A stretch of DNA of 64,000 bases from Dyadobacter sp. CY347 (lineage in GTDB: Bacteria; Bacteroidota; Bacteroidia; Cytophagales; Spirosomataceae): assembly GCF_021502655.1 (NCBI RefSeq), contig NZ_JAKFFT010000004.1:1364001-1428000 (forward strand), read 5' to 3'. The notes under the pieces were generated by a model that saw only the letters and a list, made by a program, of their open reading frames with translations, was not told where the DNA came from and made no database searches. The translations under genes and the position numbers were made by a program. The stretch's first letter is position 1; each line of letters begins with the position of its first letter. Below are positions 17,145-25,990 of the stretch, piece by piece.

Positions 17145-18485
17145 CTAGTAAGAACCCAGATAGCTCGATCCCGACTGACCTGTTAACGTGCTTCCTTTAA
17201 TTACTTCCTTGGTTTTCCAGTTGATCACATACAATTTACCCGCTTCACCGGTTGGTGTTAAAGGAACATATACGAAATCTCCGCTTACGGCAAGATTCTG
17301 ATACTGACCGAAGTCCAGTCCTGCTTCATAGTCATTGCTGATTTTGTTCGCCGTTTTTGCATTCAGGTCAATTAATGCAATGTATCCGCCTTTTCCTGCA
17401 ATGTTGTACAGCACCAGGCCGATCCCGTCCTGAATGTATCTCCAAGCCTGGATCCGCGTGTCTTTTAAGCTCAAAGCTGCATCCAGGTCAAACTGGTAAC
17501 CGTTGTCGTACTCGTTGTTGCTTTTGTTGATACGTAAAATATCCTTTCCGCCCGTAGCCGTTGCCTGATACACATTGCCGTCATTTCCTACATACTGCGT
17601 CATGGTGCGGTAGGAGTGGTTGTTGGTTTTGGAAAGCGTGGAATAGATCAGTTTTGGGTTCTGCAATGATGGATAATCCACGACAAGTGTCGTCGTTCCG
17701 ATGGTCCTGTTGGCAGCGTCGTTCGCCCAAACCGGTTCTCCCGCTGTGTTGTAAGACAACTTTCCAGGGTTGATTTTGCTCACGTTGCAACCGATCAAGA
17801 TCTTTGTTTTGTCATCATTCAAAACGGGCACATCGATGCGTCCAACGGAATATCCCTGTGCTTCCAGGTCGGCCGGGAAAGGGAAATCAAATTCCGTTGA
17901 ATTAGGCACTCTGGCGTCTTTCAGATCGATTACCGCAATCCTTACTTTTCCCCTTGTATATTTGAAAACATGGTTGGGCGCCGCGCCTTCCGTTACCGTT
18001 TTGCTACCCGTCAGGTGCACGCCGATCCCGATATCCTCAGCCGCTTTGGTCCAGCGGGGAGAAGTTCCTACGATATCCGACAAGTCTAACTCGTTGCCCG
18101 TATCCTGGTAATCTTTGGCGCCTTTAACCAGATATTTATTGAACACCCCGCCATCTTCACCAGTATACTGAATGTTATAAAGCTCAGTTCCGTCCTCAGA
18201 CGCCTGCACACGGGCTGTCCTCGCAGACCTCAGGCCAAAGCCGTTTTGGTAAATATTCACCGAAAAGTTAGGGTCGATCGCTTGCGCGTGGGTGATTGCG
18301 TACGCCATGGTTCCACCATTTCCCGCTGTTCCCGCCTCGTCCGGAATGGATGCAGTTAATGAGATAAATTCTCTTTCGCTCACGGGCGTTTGTCCACCAC
18401 CATCCGGATCAGTAACGTCGTCTTTGCAGCCTGCAAAAGTCATTGCCAAACCCAGGATCACCGCGCTTATCAGATTTTTTTTCAT
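17145..18485 (-). CDS. DUF4374 surface lipoprotein, XusB-like siderophore-binding protein
   Basis: A 446-residue lipoprotein. The signal peptide ends in the lipobox FAGC (Cys20), and the mature protein starts CKDDVTD. This fits the K-(D/E)-(D/E) surface-export signal of Bacteroidota lipoproteins, so exposure on the cell surface is likely. The rest fits the DUF4374 beta-propeller family, with repeated strands such as VYQATATGGKDILRINKS and FVYVPLTPTGEAGKLYVINW. In Bacteroides, the relative XusB captures ferric enterobactin-type siderophores and works with the TonB receptor XusA. The receptor gene lies 13 bases upstream on the same strand, so the two are cotranscribed. The ligand here is not known. 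Confidence 0.85.
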   Translation of the reverse strand: MKKNLISAVILGLAMTFAGCKDDVTDPDGGGQTPVSEREFISLTASIPDEAGTAGNGGTMAYAITHAQAIDPNFSVNIYQNGFGLRSARTARVQASEDGTELYNIQYTGEDGGVFNKYLVKGAKDYQDTGNELDLSDIVGTSPRWTKAAEDIGIGVHLTGSKTVTEGAAPNHVFKYTRGKVRIAVIDLKDARVPNSTEFDFPFPADLEAQGYSVGRIDVPVLNDDKTKILIGCNVSKINPGKLSYNTAGEPVWANDAANRTIGTTTLVVDYPSLQNPKLIYSTLSKTNNHSYRTMTQYVGNDGNVYQATATGGKDILRINKSNNEYDNGYQFDLDAALSLKDTRIQAWRYIQDGIGLVLYNIAGKGGYIALIDLNAKTANKISNDYEAGLDFGQYQNLAVSGDFVYVPLTPTGEAGKLYVINWKTKEVIKGSTLTGQSGSSYLGSY

Positions 18486-18498
18486 CTTAAAATAGTTA

Positions 18499-20970
18499 TT
18501 ATAAAAATTTACTAATTGTGTAATTCAATTTAACGGAGATACTTCTGCCCGGCTTTTGCACACCAAAATTGTCGTACATTTCGGCATTCAGCATGTTTTT
18601 AAGATCGAAGCTGGCGACCATTTTACCATTAGGAAAGCGGTAACTCGCGCCAAAATCGTGGTAAAACTGGGTAGGAGTGGTGAACCATTCCGATTCCATC
18701 CATACGGTCCCGAATGCGCCTACGAAGCCTGTATTGTAGTAGAAATTAAGGATCGAATTTTTCTGAAATTTGTCGTTAAGACGATACTGAACACTGCCGT
18801 TCATGGTAAAAAACGGCTCGTTGGGCAGCTGTAAATTGTACAGATCGTGCGGATTTCCTTTTTGATCAAATTCCTGCTTGAACAATGTGTTGAACTTGGA
18901 GAAATTAAAGAGCGCGTTCAGGCGGTTGTCGTATACATAAATCACTTCACCTTCAAATCCCCTCGATTGTGTCCGTCCAAGATTCACATATTTGGTAACC
19001 TGGATATCGGCATCGCTTTCCCTTCCCGGAACAATCGCATTTTCGACTGCCTGCTGGGTAATTTTATCAAAGCCGTTTCGCCAGAATGCGCTTGCGTACA
19101 GCGTAAGTTTATGTTTTCCCAGCTGGACAGGGCCGTGGCGGAAGCCGAGATTGTAATTGATGTTCTTTTCAGGGATCAGGCCCGGGTTTTCAAGGATATT
19201 GTTCTCAGGATCTCCATACAGCTGGTTTTCTGTGGCCGTTACGTAGGCATTTTGGGTGGAGCCTATGATGTACATTTTTGAAAATACATTATAAGAAACC
19301 GTGGCACCATATCCTCTGTTATGGTTTACAGTTTTGTTCCGGACCCTGTTGATGACATTCTCACTGTTTTGTTCGATCAGCTCGGGGCGGGTTTGAATGG
19401 TGCGGTTGGAAGTGTATTTTCCCAATAAATTGGTTTTCAGCTTATCGCTCAGGAACTGCGCTTCATAGTTCAGGGCGAGAATGTTATTCATCACACTGCT
19501 CACGGTGACCATTTCCTTTCTTTCCGGGTTCAGCAGATCATTGTCGTCCCTATCGGTGGTTTCGAGCTTATGGTTCAGGGAAATCCGGTGTCCGGGAAAA
19601 AGGGTATATCCCAAATTCGAACGCATGTTGGTGATCTGCCGGTTTACTTCCACAATGCTCTTGGCGCCTTGCTGGCCCATTCCGGGGGTAGGCGGCACGG
19701 GAACCACTTCGCCGTTCCTGATCAGCATTCTGGGATTTCCGTCCCAGTTGTAAACCTGGCCAACCGTATCCTGAACATATGTGCTCCTATAACTGCGGAC
19801 AGCATTCACATTGACCGCCAGGCCTTTAACCAGAAAATTGTTCTTATTATAATTCAAACTGACCACATGCGCCTGATACTCACCAAACCTGCCGACATAT
19901 GGCCTGGCCATGGTGGTTCCGTGCGGGATCTCGCTGTAAGTGTCTGAAATGTTGTAGCCCAGGAAGAATTGGTCCGCCCATTTCACATTCGTAAAGCCGA
20001 TTTCAAATCTGCCACCGATGGATTTATAGGCATTATTGAATCTTTTGGCCCGGTAATAACGCTCCAATGTTCTGTCCGGATGCACAAATTTGGAAAACTT
20101 ACCCCATGTGGTGTAGCTGTTATCTGTATACGTATAAAAGCCCGAAGCCCTGGTGGTGAAACCCGTCTGCTTGTTGCGATAAATTCCGGAAAGGTCAGCC
20201 TGGAATGTGTTGAAAGACCCGTAGGCAACCGCAGCTGTAATGTTATTTTGAGAAGCATCTTTTTTCAACACCACATTAATGGCCCCGCCAACGTAATCGC
20301 CCGTCAGGTGCGAAGGCAGCACGCCTTTGTACACCTCAATGCGTTCGATCATGGCAGGTGGAATGTTGTTCAAGTTGAAAGAAGATCCGTACGTCGAGAT
20401 CTCAATTCCATCCAGGAAAATCCCAACTGCACTGCCCGACATTCCATTCAGATTATACTCCACCCGCGACCCGATGCCACCGTTCTGACGGACACGTACG
20501 CCTACGGCACGGTCCAGAAGTTCATTGGTGGTTAAATTTCGGAGCGAAGCTTCCTTTGTTTCAATGACTGCAACTGCAAACCCCTGTGTTTCAATTTGTT
20601 TCTTCTCTGTTTTTTGAACGATCTGCACTTCGTTCAGGTCCTGGGCGGTTTTGGTAACGACCGCATTAAACTCGTGAGCAGGTTTGTGAACGTGAAATTT
20701 GGCGGTTTTGGCTTTGATCTCGACGGACGTAATCATGATCTCCTGATGTCCGTAAGGCACTTCTTTCAGCGTAAATGTTCCATCAGTATCAGAAAAAGTA
20801 GCAATACTGGTCCCATTAACCCGGATCGTCACAAAGCTTACGACAGAACCCTTATCGTCGCTGATTTTGCCTTTTATGGTCGCCGTTTTTGAACCGGTTG
20901 TCTGCGCAAACGTGTAAAAATGAAGTAGGGTAACAATTGCTGTGAGGAGTAAAGAAGGCTTCAATAACAT
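18499..20970 (-). CDS. TonB-dependent siderophore receptor, XusA-like
   Basis: An 823-residue outer-membrane receptor: signal peptide (MLLKPSLLLTAIVTLLHFYT, cleaved near FAQ), a CarboxypepD_reg-like beta-sandwich (about 28-105), a plug domain with AVGVRVRQNGGIGSRV and GAINVVLKK, and a 22-strand barrel ending VKLNYTISKFL. It imports a ferric siderophore or similar ligand with TonB-ExbBD energy. The ATG at 20970 gives a clean signal peptide; a GTG at 21009 would add 13 residues ahead of it. It heads a two-gene unit with the DUF4374 lipoprotein. An AGTCTAAATAAG box and a 13-bp palindrome lie about 75 bases upstream, which suggests regulated, perhaps iron-dependent, expression. Confidence 0.9.
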   Translation of the reverse strand: MLLKPSLLLTAIVTLLHFYTFAQTTGSKTATIKGKISDDKGSVVSFVTIRVNGTSIATFSDTDGTFTLKEVPYGHQEIMITSVEIKAKTAKFHVHKPAHEFNAVVTKTAQDLNEVQIVQKTEKKQIETQGFAVAVIETKEASLRNLTTNELLDRAVGVRVRQNGGIGSRVEYNLNGMSGSAVGIFLDGIEISTYGSSFNLNNIPPAMIERIEVYKGVLPSHLTGDYVGGAINVVLKKDASQNNITAAVAYGSFNTFQADLSGIYRNKQTGFTTRASGFYTYTDNSYTTWGKFSKFVHPDRTLERYYRAKRFNNAYKSIGGRFEIGFTNVKWADQFFLGYNISDTYSEIPHGTTMARPYVGRFGEYQAHVVSLNYNKNNFLVKGLAVNVNAVRSYRSTYVQDTVGQVYNWDGNPRMLIRNGEVVPVPPTPGMGQQGAKSIVEVNRQITNMRSNLGYTLFPGHRISLNHKLETTDRDDNDLLNPERKEMVTVSSVMNNILALNYEAQFLSDKLKTNLLGKYTSNRTIQTRPELIEQNSENVINRVRNKTVNHNRGYGATVSYNVFSKMYIIGSTQNAYVTATENQLYGDPENNILENPGLIPEKNINYNLGFRHGPVQLGKHKLTLYASAFWRNGFDKITQQAVENAIVPGRESDADIQVTKYVNLGRTQSRGFEGEVIYVYDNRLNALFNFSKFNTLFKQEFDQKGNPHDLYNLQLPNEPFFTMNGSVQYRLNDKFQKNSILNFYYNTGFVGAFGTVWMESEWFTTPTQFYHDFGASYRFPNGKMVASFDLKNMLNAEMYDNFGVQKPGRSISVKLNYTISKFL

Positions 20971-21044
20971 CAGATTTTTTGACTTAATTAAGTGCCCGGC
21001 CGTTGCCACTGCCAGGTTTCAAGAGCGTAGGGTGTGTTGTAAGT

Positions 21045-21063
21045 CTTATTTAGACTAAGTCTA
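21045..21063 (-). promoter_or_regulatory. Shared 12-bp box, copy B, fused to a 13-bp palindrome
   Basis: The minus-strand 12-mer AGTCTAAATAAG (21045-21056) overlaps the perfect palindrome TAGACTAAGTCTA (21051-21063), about 75-93 bases upstream of the TonB receptor ATG. The position suits an operator over the promoter. Fur- or DtxR-type control is inferred from gene content only. Confidence 0.45.
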
Positions 21064-21186
21064 TTGAGGGCAAATATAGGCCCCGACATCTGGAATAGCA
21101 AAATAAATCAGCAGAACTGGAAATATTGAAATTTTTCGTTTCTGAAAGAGAAAGATTTCTTATATTCGTATAAACCATTCAAAATC

Positions 21187-21621
21187 ATGAAGACATCCGG
21201 CAATCAACCATACCATAGTCTGAAAGCAAAGTTCACTTACCTTGACACTGGAAGTAACTTCGCTATGGTGATTTCGGCGCGTAAAGGCCTCAGGCCGAAG
21301 GTGTTTTATGATTTTGCCGAAGCGATCAAAATGCCCGAAAAGAATCTCGCAGCTTTGATCAATCTTTCTTCCAGGACAATCAGCAATTATAAAGAATCCC
21401 AAAAAAATCTTGATCCACTATATGGGGAGCATTTGTTGAAGCTGATTGCGCTGTTCGAGAAAGGCGAGCAGATTTTCGGCAATGTGGACGAATTTAAATA
21501 CTGGCTTCAAAAGCCGTTCTGGAACTCCAGTGAAAAACCCGCAGATTGGCTCGGAACCGGGGGCGGCGTCGACTTTCTGGGAGAAGAATTGGAAAAGTTG
21601 GCGCAAGGATATCCGGTGTAA
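21187..21621 (+). CDS. Xre/MbcA/ParS-type antitoxin of a RES toxin
   Basis: A 144-residue protein with an N-terminal HTH-like region (VFYDFAEAIKMPEKNLAALI then NLSSRTISNYK) and a C-terminal MbcA/ParS toxin-binding domain (FGNVDEFKYWLQKPFWNSSE ending in GVDFLGEELEKLAQGYPV). This architecture, with the short DUF2384-like tail, is that of antitoxins paired with RES-domain toxins. It neutralises the toxin and normally represses the operon. The toxin gene begins 3 bases after its stop codon. The pair lies between two divergent and convergent iron-type loci and is a separate transcription unit. Confidence 0.88.
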   Translation: MKTSGNQPYHSLKAKFTYLDTGSNFAMVISARKGLRPKVFYDFAEAIKMPEKNLAALINLSSRTISNYKESQKNLDPLYGEHLLKLIALFEKGEQIFGNVDEFKYWLQKPFWNSSEKPADWLGTGGGVDFLGEELEKLAQGYPV

Positions 21622-21623
21622 GG

Positions 21624-22091
21624 ATGCTGATTTACAGGATTGTCCATAAAATATATAGCGGAACTTTTTTCGCATCCGGGATGCAGGGACGTTGGAATAG
21701 CGCTGGTAATAAAGTGTTGTATGCAGCAGAATCAATTCCGCTGGCATTTCTTGAAAACATGGTCAGGCGGCAAGGCGTTGGGTTTAACGACGATTTCCAG
21801 ATTATGTTTATCTCGGTTCCTGATCCCGTGTCTGTCGAGGAAATCAGCGTAGCTGATTTAGGCCCTACGTGGAGGAACCCAAATGACTACGCTGCATGTC
21901 AACCGATAGGAGACAAATGGTATCAGGACGCAAAATCCATCGCCCTGAAAGTGCCGTCCGCAGTGATGCCCGAAGCGTTTAATTACGTCATCAATACCAT
22001 GCATCCGGATTATAAGGATGTTGTGCTGGCCGGCACCACTAACCTGGTTCCTGATCCCAGGATTGATGATATTTTGAAAAGGTATCATTAA
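21624..22091 (+). CDS. RES-domain toxin (NAD+-degrading)
   Basis: A 155-residue RES-domain protein: MLIYRIVHKIYSGTFFASG, then GRWNSAGNKVLYAAES with the family Arg, and LAFLENMVRRQG with the Glu. Characterised RES toxins deplete NAD+ (NAD+ phosphorylase or glycohydrolase activity) and have an ADP-ribosyltransferase-like fold. The start is the ATG at 21624, preceded by AAGG and 3 bases after the antitoxin stop; frames opening further upstream overlap the antitoxin and are not needed. The order, antitoxin then toxin, is standard. No key residue appears lost, so the system is probably functional. Confidence 0.88.
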   Translation: MLIYRIVHKIYSGTFFASGMQGRWNSAGNKVLYAAESIPLAFLENMVRRQGVGFNDDFQIMFISVPDPVSVEEISVADLGPTWRNPNDYAACQPIGDKWYQDAKSIALKVPSAVMPEAFNYVINTMHPDYKDVVLAGTTNLVPDPRIDDILKRYH

Positions 22092-22152
22092 CGTAGAGCT
22101 GGGACTTATGTTGATGCCCGGCTCTGCGCTAACATTTCACCAATCCAATCAC

Positions 22153-22947
22153 CTATTTTACAGGATGTTCCAGCACTTTTACCCCGAATGCCGGACTGCC
22201 GTTGATAAGGCCATTTGTGAAGATGGTGTAAATCTTTCCGGCTTCCAGCGCGACGGTTTGGGGATTTCCGATGGCATTACCATTCGCGGCATCGACAAAA
22301 CTGAGCTGATATGAGCCCGGGCTGACATTCTGGAATGGCCCCAGCGACCATGCGCTCAATGCCTCACCAGACAATGCAGAGTTCGCGGCGCGACCATAGG
22401 CCACATTACTGAACAAAGGCGTATTGCCATTCAGCACATTCAAAGTGCCGCTTCCAACGGCAAGGTTCACAAAGCGGAGCTTCGCTTTACCGGCTTCCGG
22501 CGTTTTAAGATCGTCGTAAAAAAGGATGAGCGAATCGGCTTTGTTGTTCGCCGTCCTGGCTGCGACAACAGTGTGATAAAATGTGGCGATAGGGCCATTC
22601 GGGCGACCGGTTGCGCTGAATGTTGCGCTGTTGCCAAATTGATAAGAAGCTTTATAACTCGTATTGGTGCCTTCCGTAAAGTTGATCTGCACATTGCCGA
22701 ACACGGTAGGATAGTAGTCCGAAGCCGTGTTGATCGTAACCGGTGTGGGCGTGATCTTGTCTGTAAATGTCCAGAAACTCAGTGCAGTGTTTACCGGCCT
22801 GGCATTGACAAAACTAATGTACGCACTCAGCGGCGGACGGTCGGCGGCGTCAATGTCGAGGTAACCGGCATCTTCGCAGCCTGTTAATGCGGATGCAGCT
22901 GCTGCTATGGCAATCATTATCTTTCCGGGAGAGAAATTCAGTTTCAT
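22153..22947 (-). CDS. DUF4397 lipoprotein, partner of the TonB receptor upstream
   Basis: A 264-residue lipoprotein: signal peptide with lipobox LTGC (Cys near residue 24), then two DUF4397-type beta-sandwich repeats (AYISFVNARPVNTALSFW and AKLRFVNLAVGSGTLNVL, each followed by a GxYQLSF/AGKIYTIF pattern). The ATG at 22947 (MKLNFSPGKIMIAI) fits a signal peptide; the longer frame begins with TTG at 22974. It starts 28 bases after the stop of the TonB receptor and is surely cotranscribed with it. It occupies the position of a SusD-like or surface-binding lipoprotein. The function of DUF4397 is not established; ligand binding at the surface is a guess. Confidence 0.8.
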   Translation of the reverse strand: MKLNFSPGKIMIAIAAAASALTGCEDAGYLDIDAADRPPLSAYISFVNARPVNTALSFWTFTDKITPTPVTINTASDYYPTVFGNVQINFTEGTNTSYKASYQFGNSATFSATGRPNGPIATFYHTVVAARTANNKADSLILFYDDLKTPEAGKAKLRFVNLAVGSGTLNVLNGNTPLFSNVAYGRAANSALSGEALSAWSLGPFQNVSPGSYQLSFVDAANGNAIGNPQTVALEAGKIYTIFTNGLINGSPAFGVKVLEHPVK

Positions 22948-22975
22948 ATTGTTCGATTTTTGATGTTTTGTCAAC

Positions 22976-25729
22976 TTAAAGCCTGGCCGTGATCCTGATG
23001 AAAGGCTGAATGCCCGCGCTGCCGTTTTGAATGCCGATAATGGAAGGATTGTTCAATGCAGTCAGTTTCGGGTCCGAATAATCGCCGAGCTGGTTAAATG
23101 CATTATTAACCCCGATCACACCCTGTATGGATTTGGTAAATGCATAGGCAACCGACGCGTCGACCACCCAGATAGGCCTTAGTTTCTGGAAAAAATAATC
23201 GGGTTTCGGGAATGTCGCATTCAATGCCGATGCATTGGTTACAGAGCCAAAATATATCCCCCGGACCATGTAAGTGAGCTTGCCCACTTTAAAGCTTCCC
23301 TGAATGTTAATTTTTTTGCCTGGAATGTTGGATGTAACCCGCGCTTTTTCACCATCATTGAAAATAATGTAGCGGTAAGCTTCCAGCCCTTTTGGCGTAT
23401 TGACGCTTGTCACTTCATTTTTAACAAAATTGGCACCAAATAATAATGTTAGCGCGCCGCTGCGGAATGGTGTCCGGTAACTTCCGGTCAGTTCCAGTCC
23501 CTTTGTCCTCGTGCTGAATGAGTTATAAAAGAATTTGGCTTGCGTGGTTCCGGTTTGCACGAATAATGTCCGCACTTCCTGCGGCAGGTTCACATCCGTT
23601 GCCGAAAAATTCCCTGTATTACCCACCCGGTTTTTTACGTCCACCAGGTAAGCATCCGCCGTGAATTCGAAATTCCTGAGAGGCTGCGACGTGATCCCGA
23701 ATGTGTAACCCTTCGATTTTTCAGGTGTTAATGTAGGAATTCCCAGTGCCCGCGTGGCTGCACTCTGGTTCGAAGCCGTTACCTGGTCAATGGCACGTCC
23801 CTGCTGGAAGCTTGTGGATGTTTCGGTGTAATAATATTGGGCAAGGTCCGGTGCCCGGAAACCCGTGTTATGTGAGCCGCGCACGCCCAACCAGTCGCCG
23901 AAGCGATATTTGGAGGCGATCTTGTACGTGGTCACATCTCCTAATCCTGAGAAACTTTCGAGCCTTAATGCTCCTGAAACGAGCCATTCCTGTGTAATGT
24001 TCGCTTCCACATCCGCATAACCGGCCAGCACCGAGCGGTTTACATTCACAGCATTCTCCGGCCGGAAACCGGCATGGATCTGTGAGCCGGGCGAAAGGCC
24101 GTTCAAGCCGATCTGGCCTTCTTTGGTGTTGTAGATAATCCCCGTTCCGGTTGTGTCCAGACCGTAAATGGTCCTCAGGTCGGCCTTGGAATAGGAAGCT
24201 TCTTCACCCGCAACGATCTGGTAAGTTTCCACCCTGTATTGGGCCCCGAATGCCACATTGATTCCTTTTAATACTTTACCAAAATAACGGCTGATATCGA
24301 TGCTCCCTGTGTTTTGGCTTGCATTGTAACTTCCTGCATCAAAGGTTCTTGGTGTTTTCAGTCCCAAACTTGCATTCAGGGAATTGGTGATCACATTACC
24401 GAAATTATTCCTGCCGTACACGTTGGAAATGTCCACGTCCCAGTCACGGATCTTGCCCTTAATGCCCACCGACAGTGATTTGTCTGAAATAATATTTTCC
24501 ATGGCAGGCAAAAAACCATCCGGGTAAAGGAATGCATTGTTACGCTCCGTCCAGCCGGGAAGGCGATACACAGCAGTAAACTGCGAATTGCGGTGACTGA
24601 TGCCGCCGAATGCATACACTTCGGCGTTTTGGCGGAGCGGAATGGCCGCATTGAAAAAGAGCAATGCATCTTTGGCTTTGTTGGAGCCGCCGCCGCGCCG
24701 GTCAAAATGATGGCGGTCGATTCCGCGGTTTTTAAGGATTTCTTCGTCAATTTCTTTGGTATAAATGGCATCATAATTTCTGGTGTTCGCGCCGCCGCCG
24801 TAAACCGGGCCGAGATACAAACCGGCGTCATCATTGCCAGGTAACAACGCAATGGCTTGCGTGGCAAACTCAGCCGTCGTGTTCAGGTAACCGCCCGTTT
24901 TTCCGAGTGCAAAACCATAATTGGCATTGGTCCTGGTAGTGGTGCCGTCGCCCCGGCGCCTCGTACTGGCCGTGGAGCTGAGCGTAAGTTGTTCGGTAGT
25001 TTTATTTAAAACAATATTGATTACACCCGCAATTGCATCCGAACCATATTGTGCCGCTGCGCCGTCGCGAAGGATTTCCACGCGTTCGATGGCTGCGGTG
25101 GGAATGGAGTTCAGGTCGTAGCCGGTTGCACCATTGCCCAGTCCGCCCCAGTTGATGTTTGAACTTTTGTGACGGCGTTTTCCATTGACCAGAACCAAAA
25201 CCTGGTCCACACCCAGGCCGCGCAGCTGCGAAAGGTTGAGCGCCGATCCCGCGTCACCGGCATTACTGCCATTGACCGAGTGAAAAGAAGGCGAAACATA
25301 TTGTAAAAGCTGTGTAATGCTCACCTGCGGCGCAGATTCAAGCAGGGGTTTAAGGTCGATCACATCCACGGGAACAGGCGAGTCGAGTTTTGTGCGGTTG
25401 GCGTTGCGAGAGCCTACCACCTGCACTTCGCCGAGTGTATGCGTGCTGGCCTGCAATGCAACATTGTAATTATTCCCGTCGGTAATTTTTACCTCCTGCG
25501 CGGCAAAGCCTACAAAGGAGAAAACCAGCGTTTCGCCCTTCACGAGGTTCAATGTGAATTTTCCGTCAGCCTCGGTCAATGTCCCTTGCCGGGTGCCTTT
25601 GATCGACACATTCACGCCCGGAAGTGCGTCGGCGTTCTGTGCATCGGTAACGCTTCCCGTGATAATGCGCTGCTGCGCCAATGCAGTGAAAGAAGCCGTG
25701 ATGAATAAGAGTAAAAAATAATTTTTCAT
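22976..25729 (-). CDS. TonB-dependent receptor with CarboxypepD_reg-like domain
   Basis: A 917-residue outer-membrane receptor. It has a signal peptide (MKNYFLLLFITASFTALA), a CarboxypepD_reg-like domain (about 20-100, ITGSVTDAQNADALPGVNVS), a plug (LRGLGVDQVLVLVNGKRRH, RVEILRDGAAAQYGSDAIAG, VINIVLNK) and a large barrel. The plug signatures are those of TonB receptors for metal chelates or vitamins, not of the SusC family. The frame is open 69 codons further upstream, but that stretch is Cys/Arg-rich, has no export signal and coincides with a structured leader; ATG at 25729 is the true start. The DUF4397 lipoprotein follows. Substrate unknown. Confidence 0.88.
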   Translation of the reverse strand: MKNYFLLLFITASFTALAQQRIITGSVTDAQNADALPGVNVSIKGTRQGTLTEADGKFTLNLVKGETLVFSFVGFAAQEVKITDGNNYNVALQASTHTLGEVQVVGSRNANRTKLDSPVPVDVIDLKPLLESAPQVSITQLLQYVSPSFHSVNGSNAGDAGSALNLSQLRGLGVDQVLVLVNGKRRHKSSNINWGGLGNGATGYDLNSIPTAAIERVEILRDGAAAQYGSDAIAGVINIVLNKTTEQLTLSSTASTRRRGDGTTTRTNANYGFALGKTGGYLNTTAEFATQAIALLPGNDDAGLYLGPVYGGGANTRNYDAIYTKEIDEEILKNRGIDRHHFDRRGGGSNKAKDALLFFNAAIPLRQNAEVYAFGGISHRNSQFTAVYRLPGWTERNNAFLYPDGFLPAMENIISDKSLSVGIKGKIRDWDVDISNVYGRNNFGNVITNSLNASLGLKTPRTFDAGSYNASQNTGSIDISRYFGKVLKGINVAFGAQYRVETYQIVAGEEASYSKADLRTIYGLDTTGTGIIYNTKEGQIGLNGLSPGSQIHAGFRPENAVNVNRSVLAGYADVEANITQEWLVSGALRLESFSGLGDVTTYKIASKYRFGDWLGVRGSHNTGFRAPDLAQYYYTETSTSFQQGRAIDQVTASNQSAATRALGIPTLTPEKSKGYTFGITSQPLRNFEFTADAYLVDVKNRVGNTGNFSATDVNLPQEVRTLFVQTGTTQAKFFYNSFSTRTKGLELTGSYRTPFRSGALTLLFGANFVKNEVTSVNTPKGLEAYRYIIFNDGEKARVTSNIPGKKINIQGSFKVGKLTYMVRGIYFGSVTNASALNATFPKPDYFFQKLRPIWVVDASVAYAFTKSIQGVIGVNNAFNQLGDYSDPKLTALNNPSIIGIQNGSAGIQPFIRITARL

Positions 25730-25810
25730 CCAATGAGGTGTTAAGCGGCCTTGCGGGGCCTGATGAATTAAGTCGGGTAGACATTTACGGTGGTTGTATA
25801 TGCCATAAGT

Positions 25811-25940
25811 CCCGATCTGGCGACGTTGGAATTTTGTTGGGATACAAAAATCGGCAGGGCGGGGGAGCCTGCAGTTCCTGCCCGCTTCAATCCGCATCTC
25901 AACAAATAAGTAGCACTTAGCATCCTCCGTCGCCAAATCA
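25811..25940 (-). promoter_or_regulatory. Candidate structured 5' leader (riboswitch-like) of the TonB receptor gene
   Basis: On the minus strand the leader can form nested helices. P1 is an 8-bp perfect stem (25928-25935 with 25818-25825). P2 pairs 9 of 10 positions (25894-25903 with 25836-25845, one G-U, one mismatch). P3 is a 6-bp stem GGCAGG/CCTGCC (25877-25882 with 25853-25858). A small UAAGU/ACUUA hairpin lies between P1 and P2. It ends about 80 bases before the ATG at 25729, and a small GGCC hairpin lies close to that start. I tested it by eye against cobalamin, SAM-I and TPP cores and found no match. Confidence 0.5.
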
Positions 25941-25974
25941 GGAGGTTAATGGCTGACTTTAAATTGCAATGAAT

Positions 25975-25986
25975 CCTATTTAGTCT
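25975..25986 (-). promoter_or_regulatory. Shared 12-bp box, copy C (10 of 12 positions)
   Basis: The minus strand reads AGACTAAATAGG, differing from the AGTCTAAATAAG box at two positions. It lies just upstream of the structured leader of the TonB receptor gene, where its promoter should be. Confidence 0.3.
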
Positions 25987-25990
25987 AGTG

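Noticed and set aside
25811-25940. Cobalamin, SAM-I or TPP riboswitch identity for the TonB leader
   Set aside because: The conserved cores of these classes could not be matched by eye. Only the general structure is claimed.
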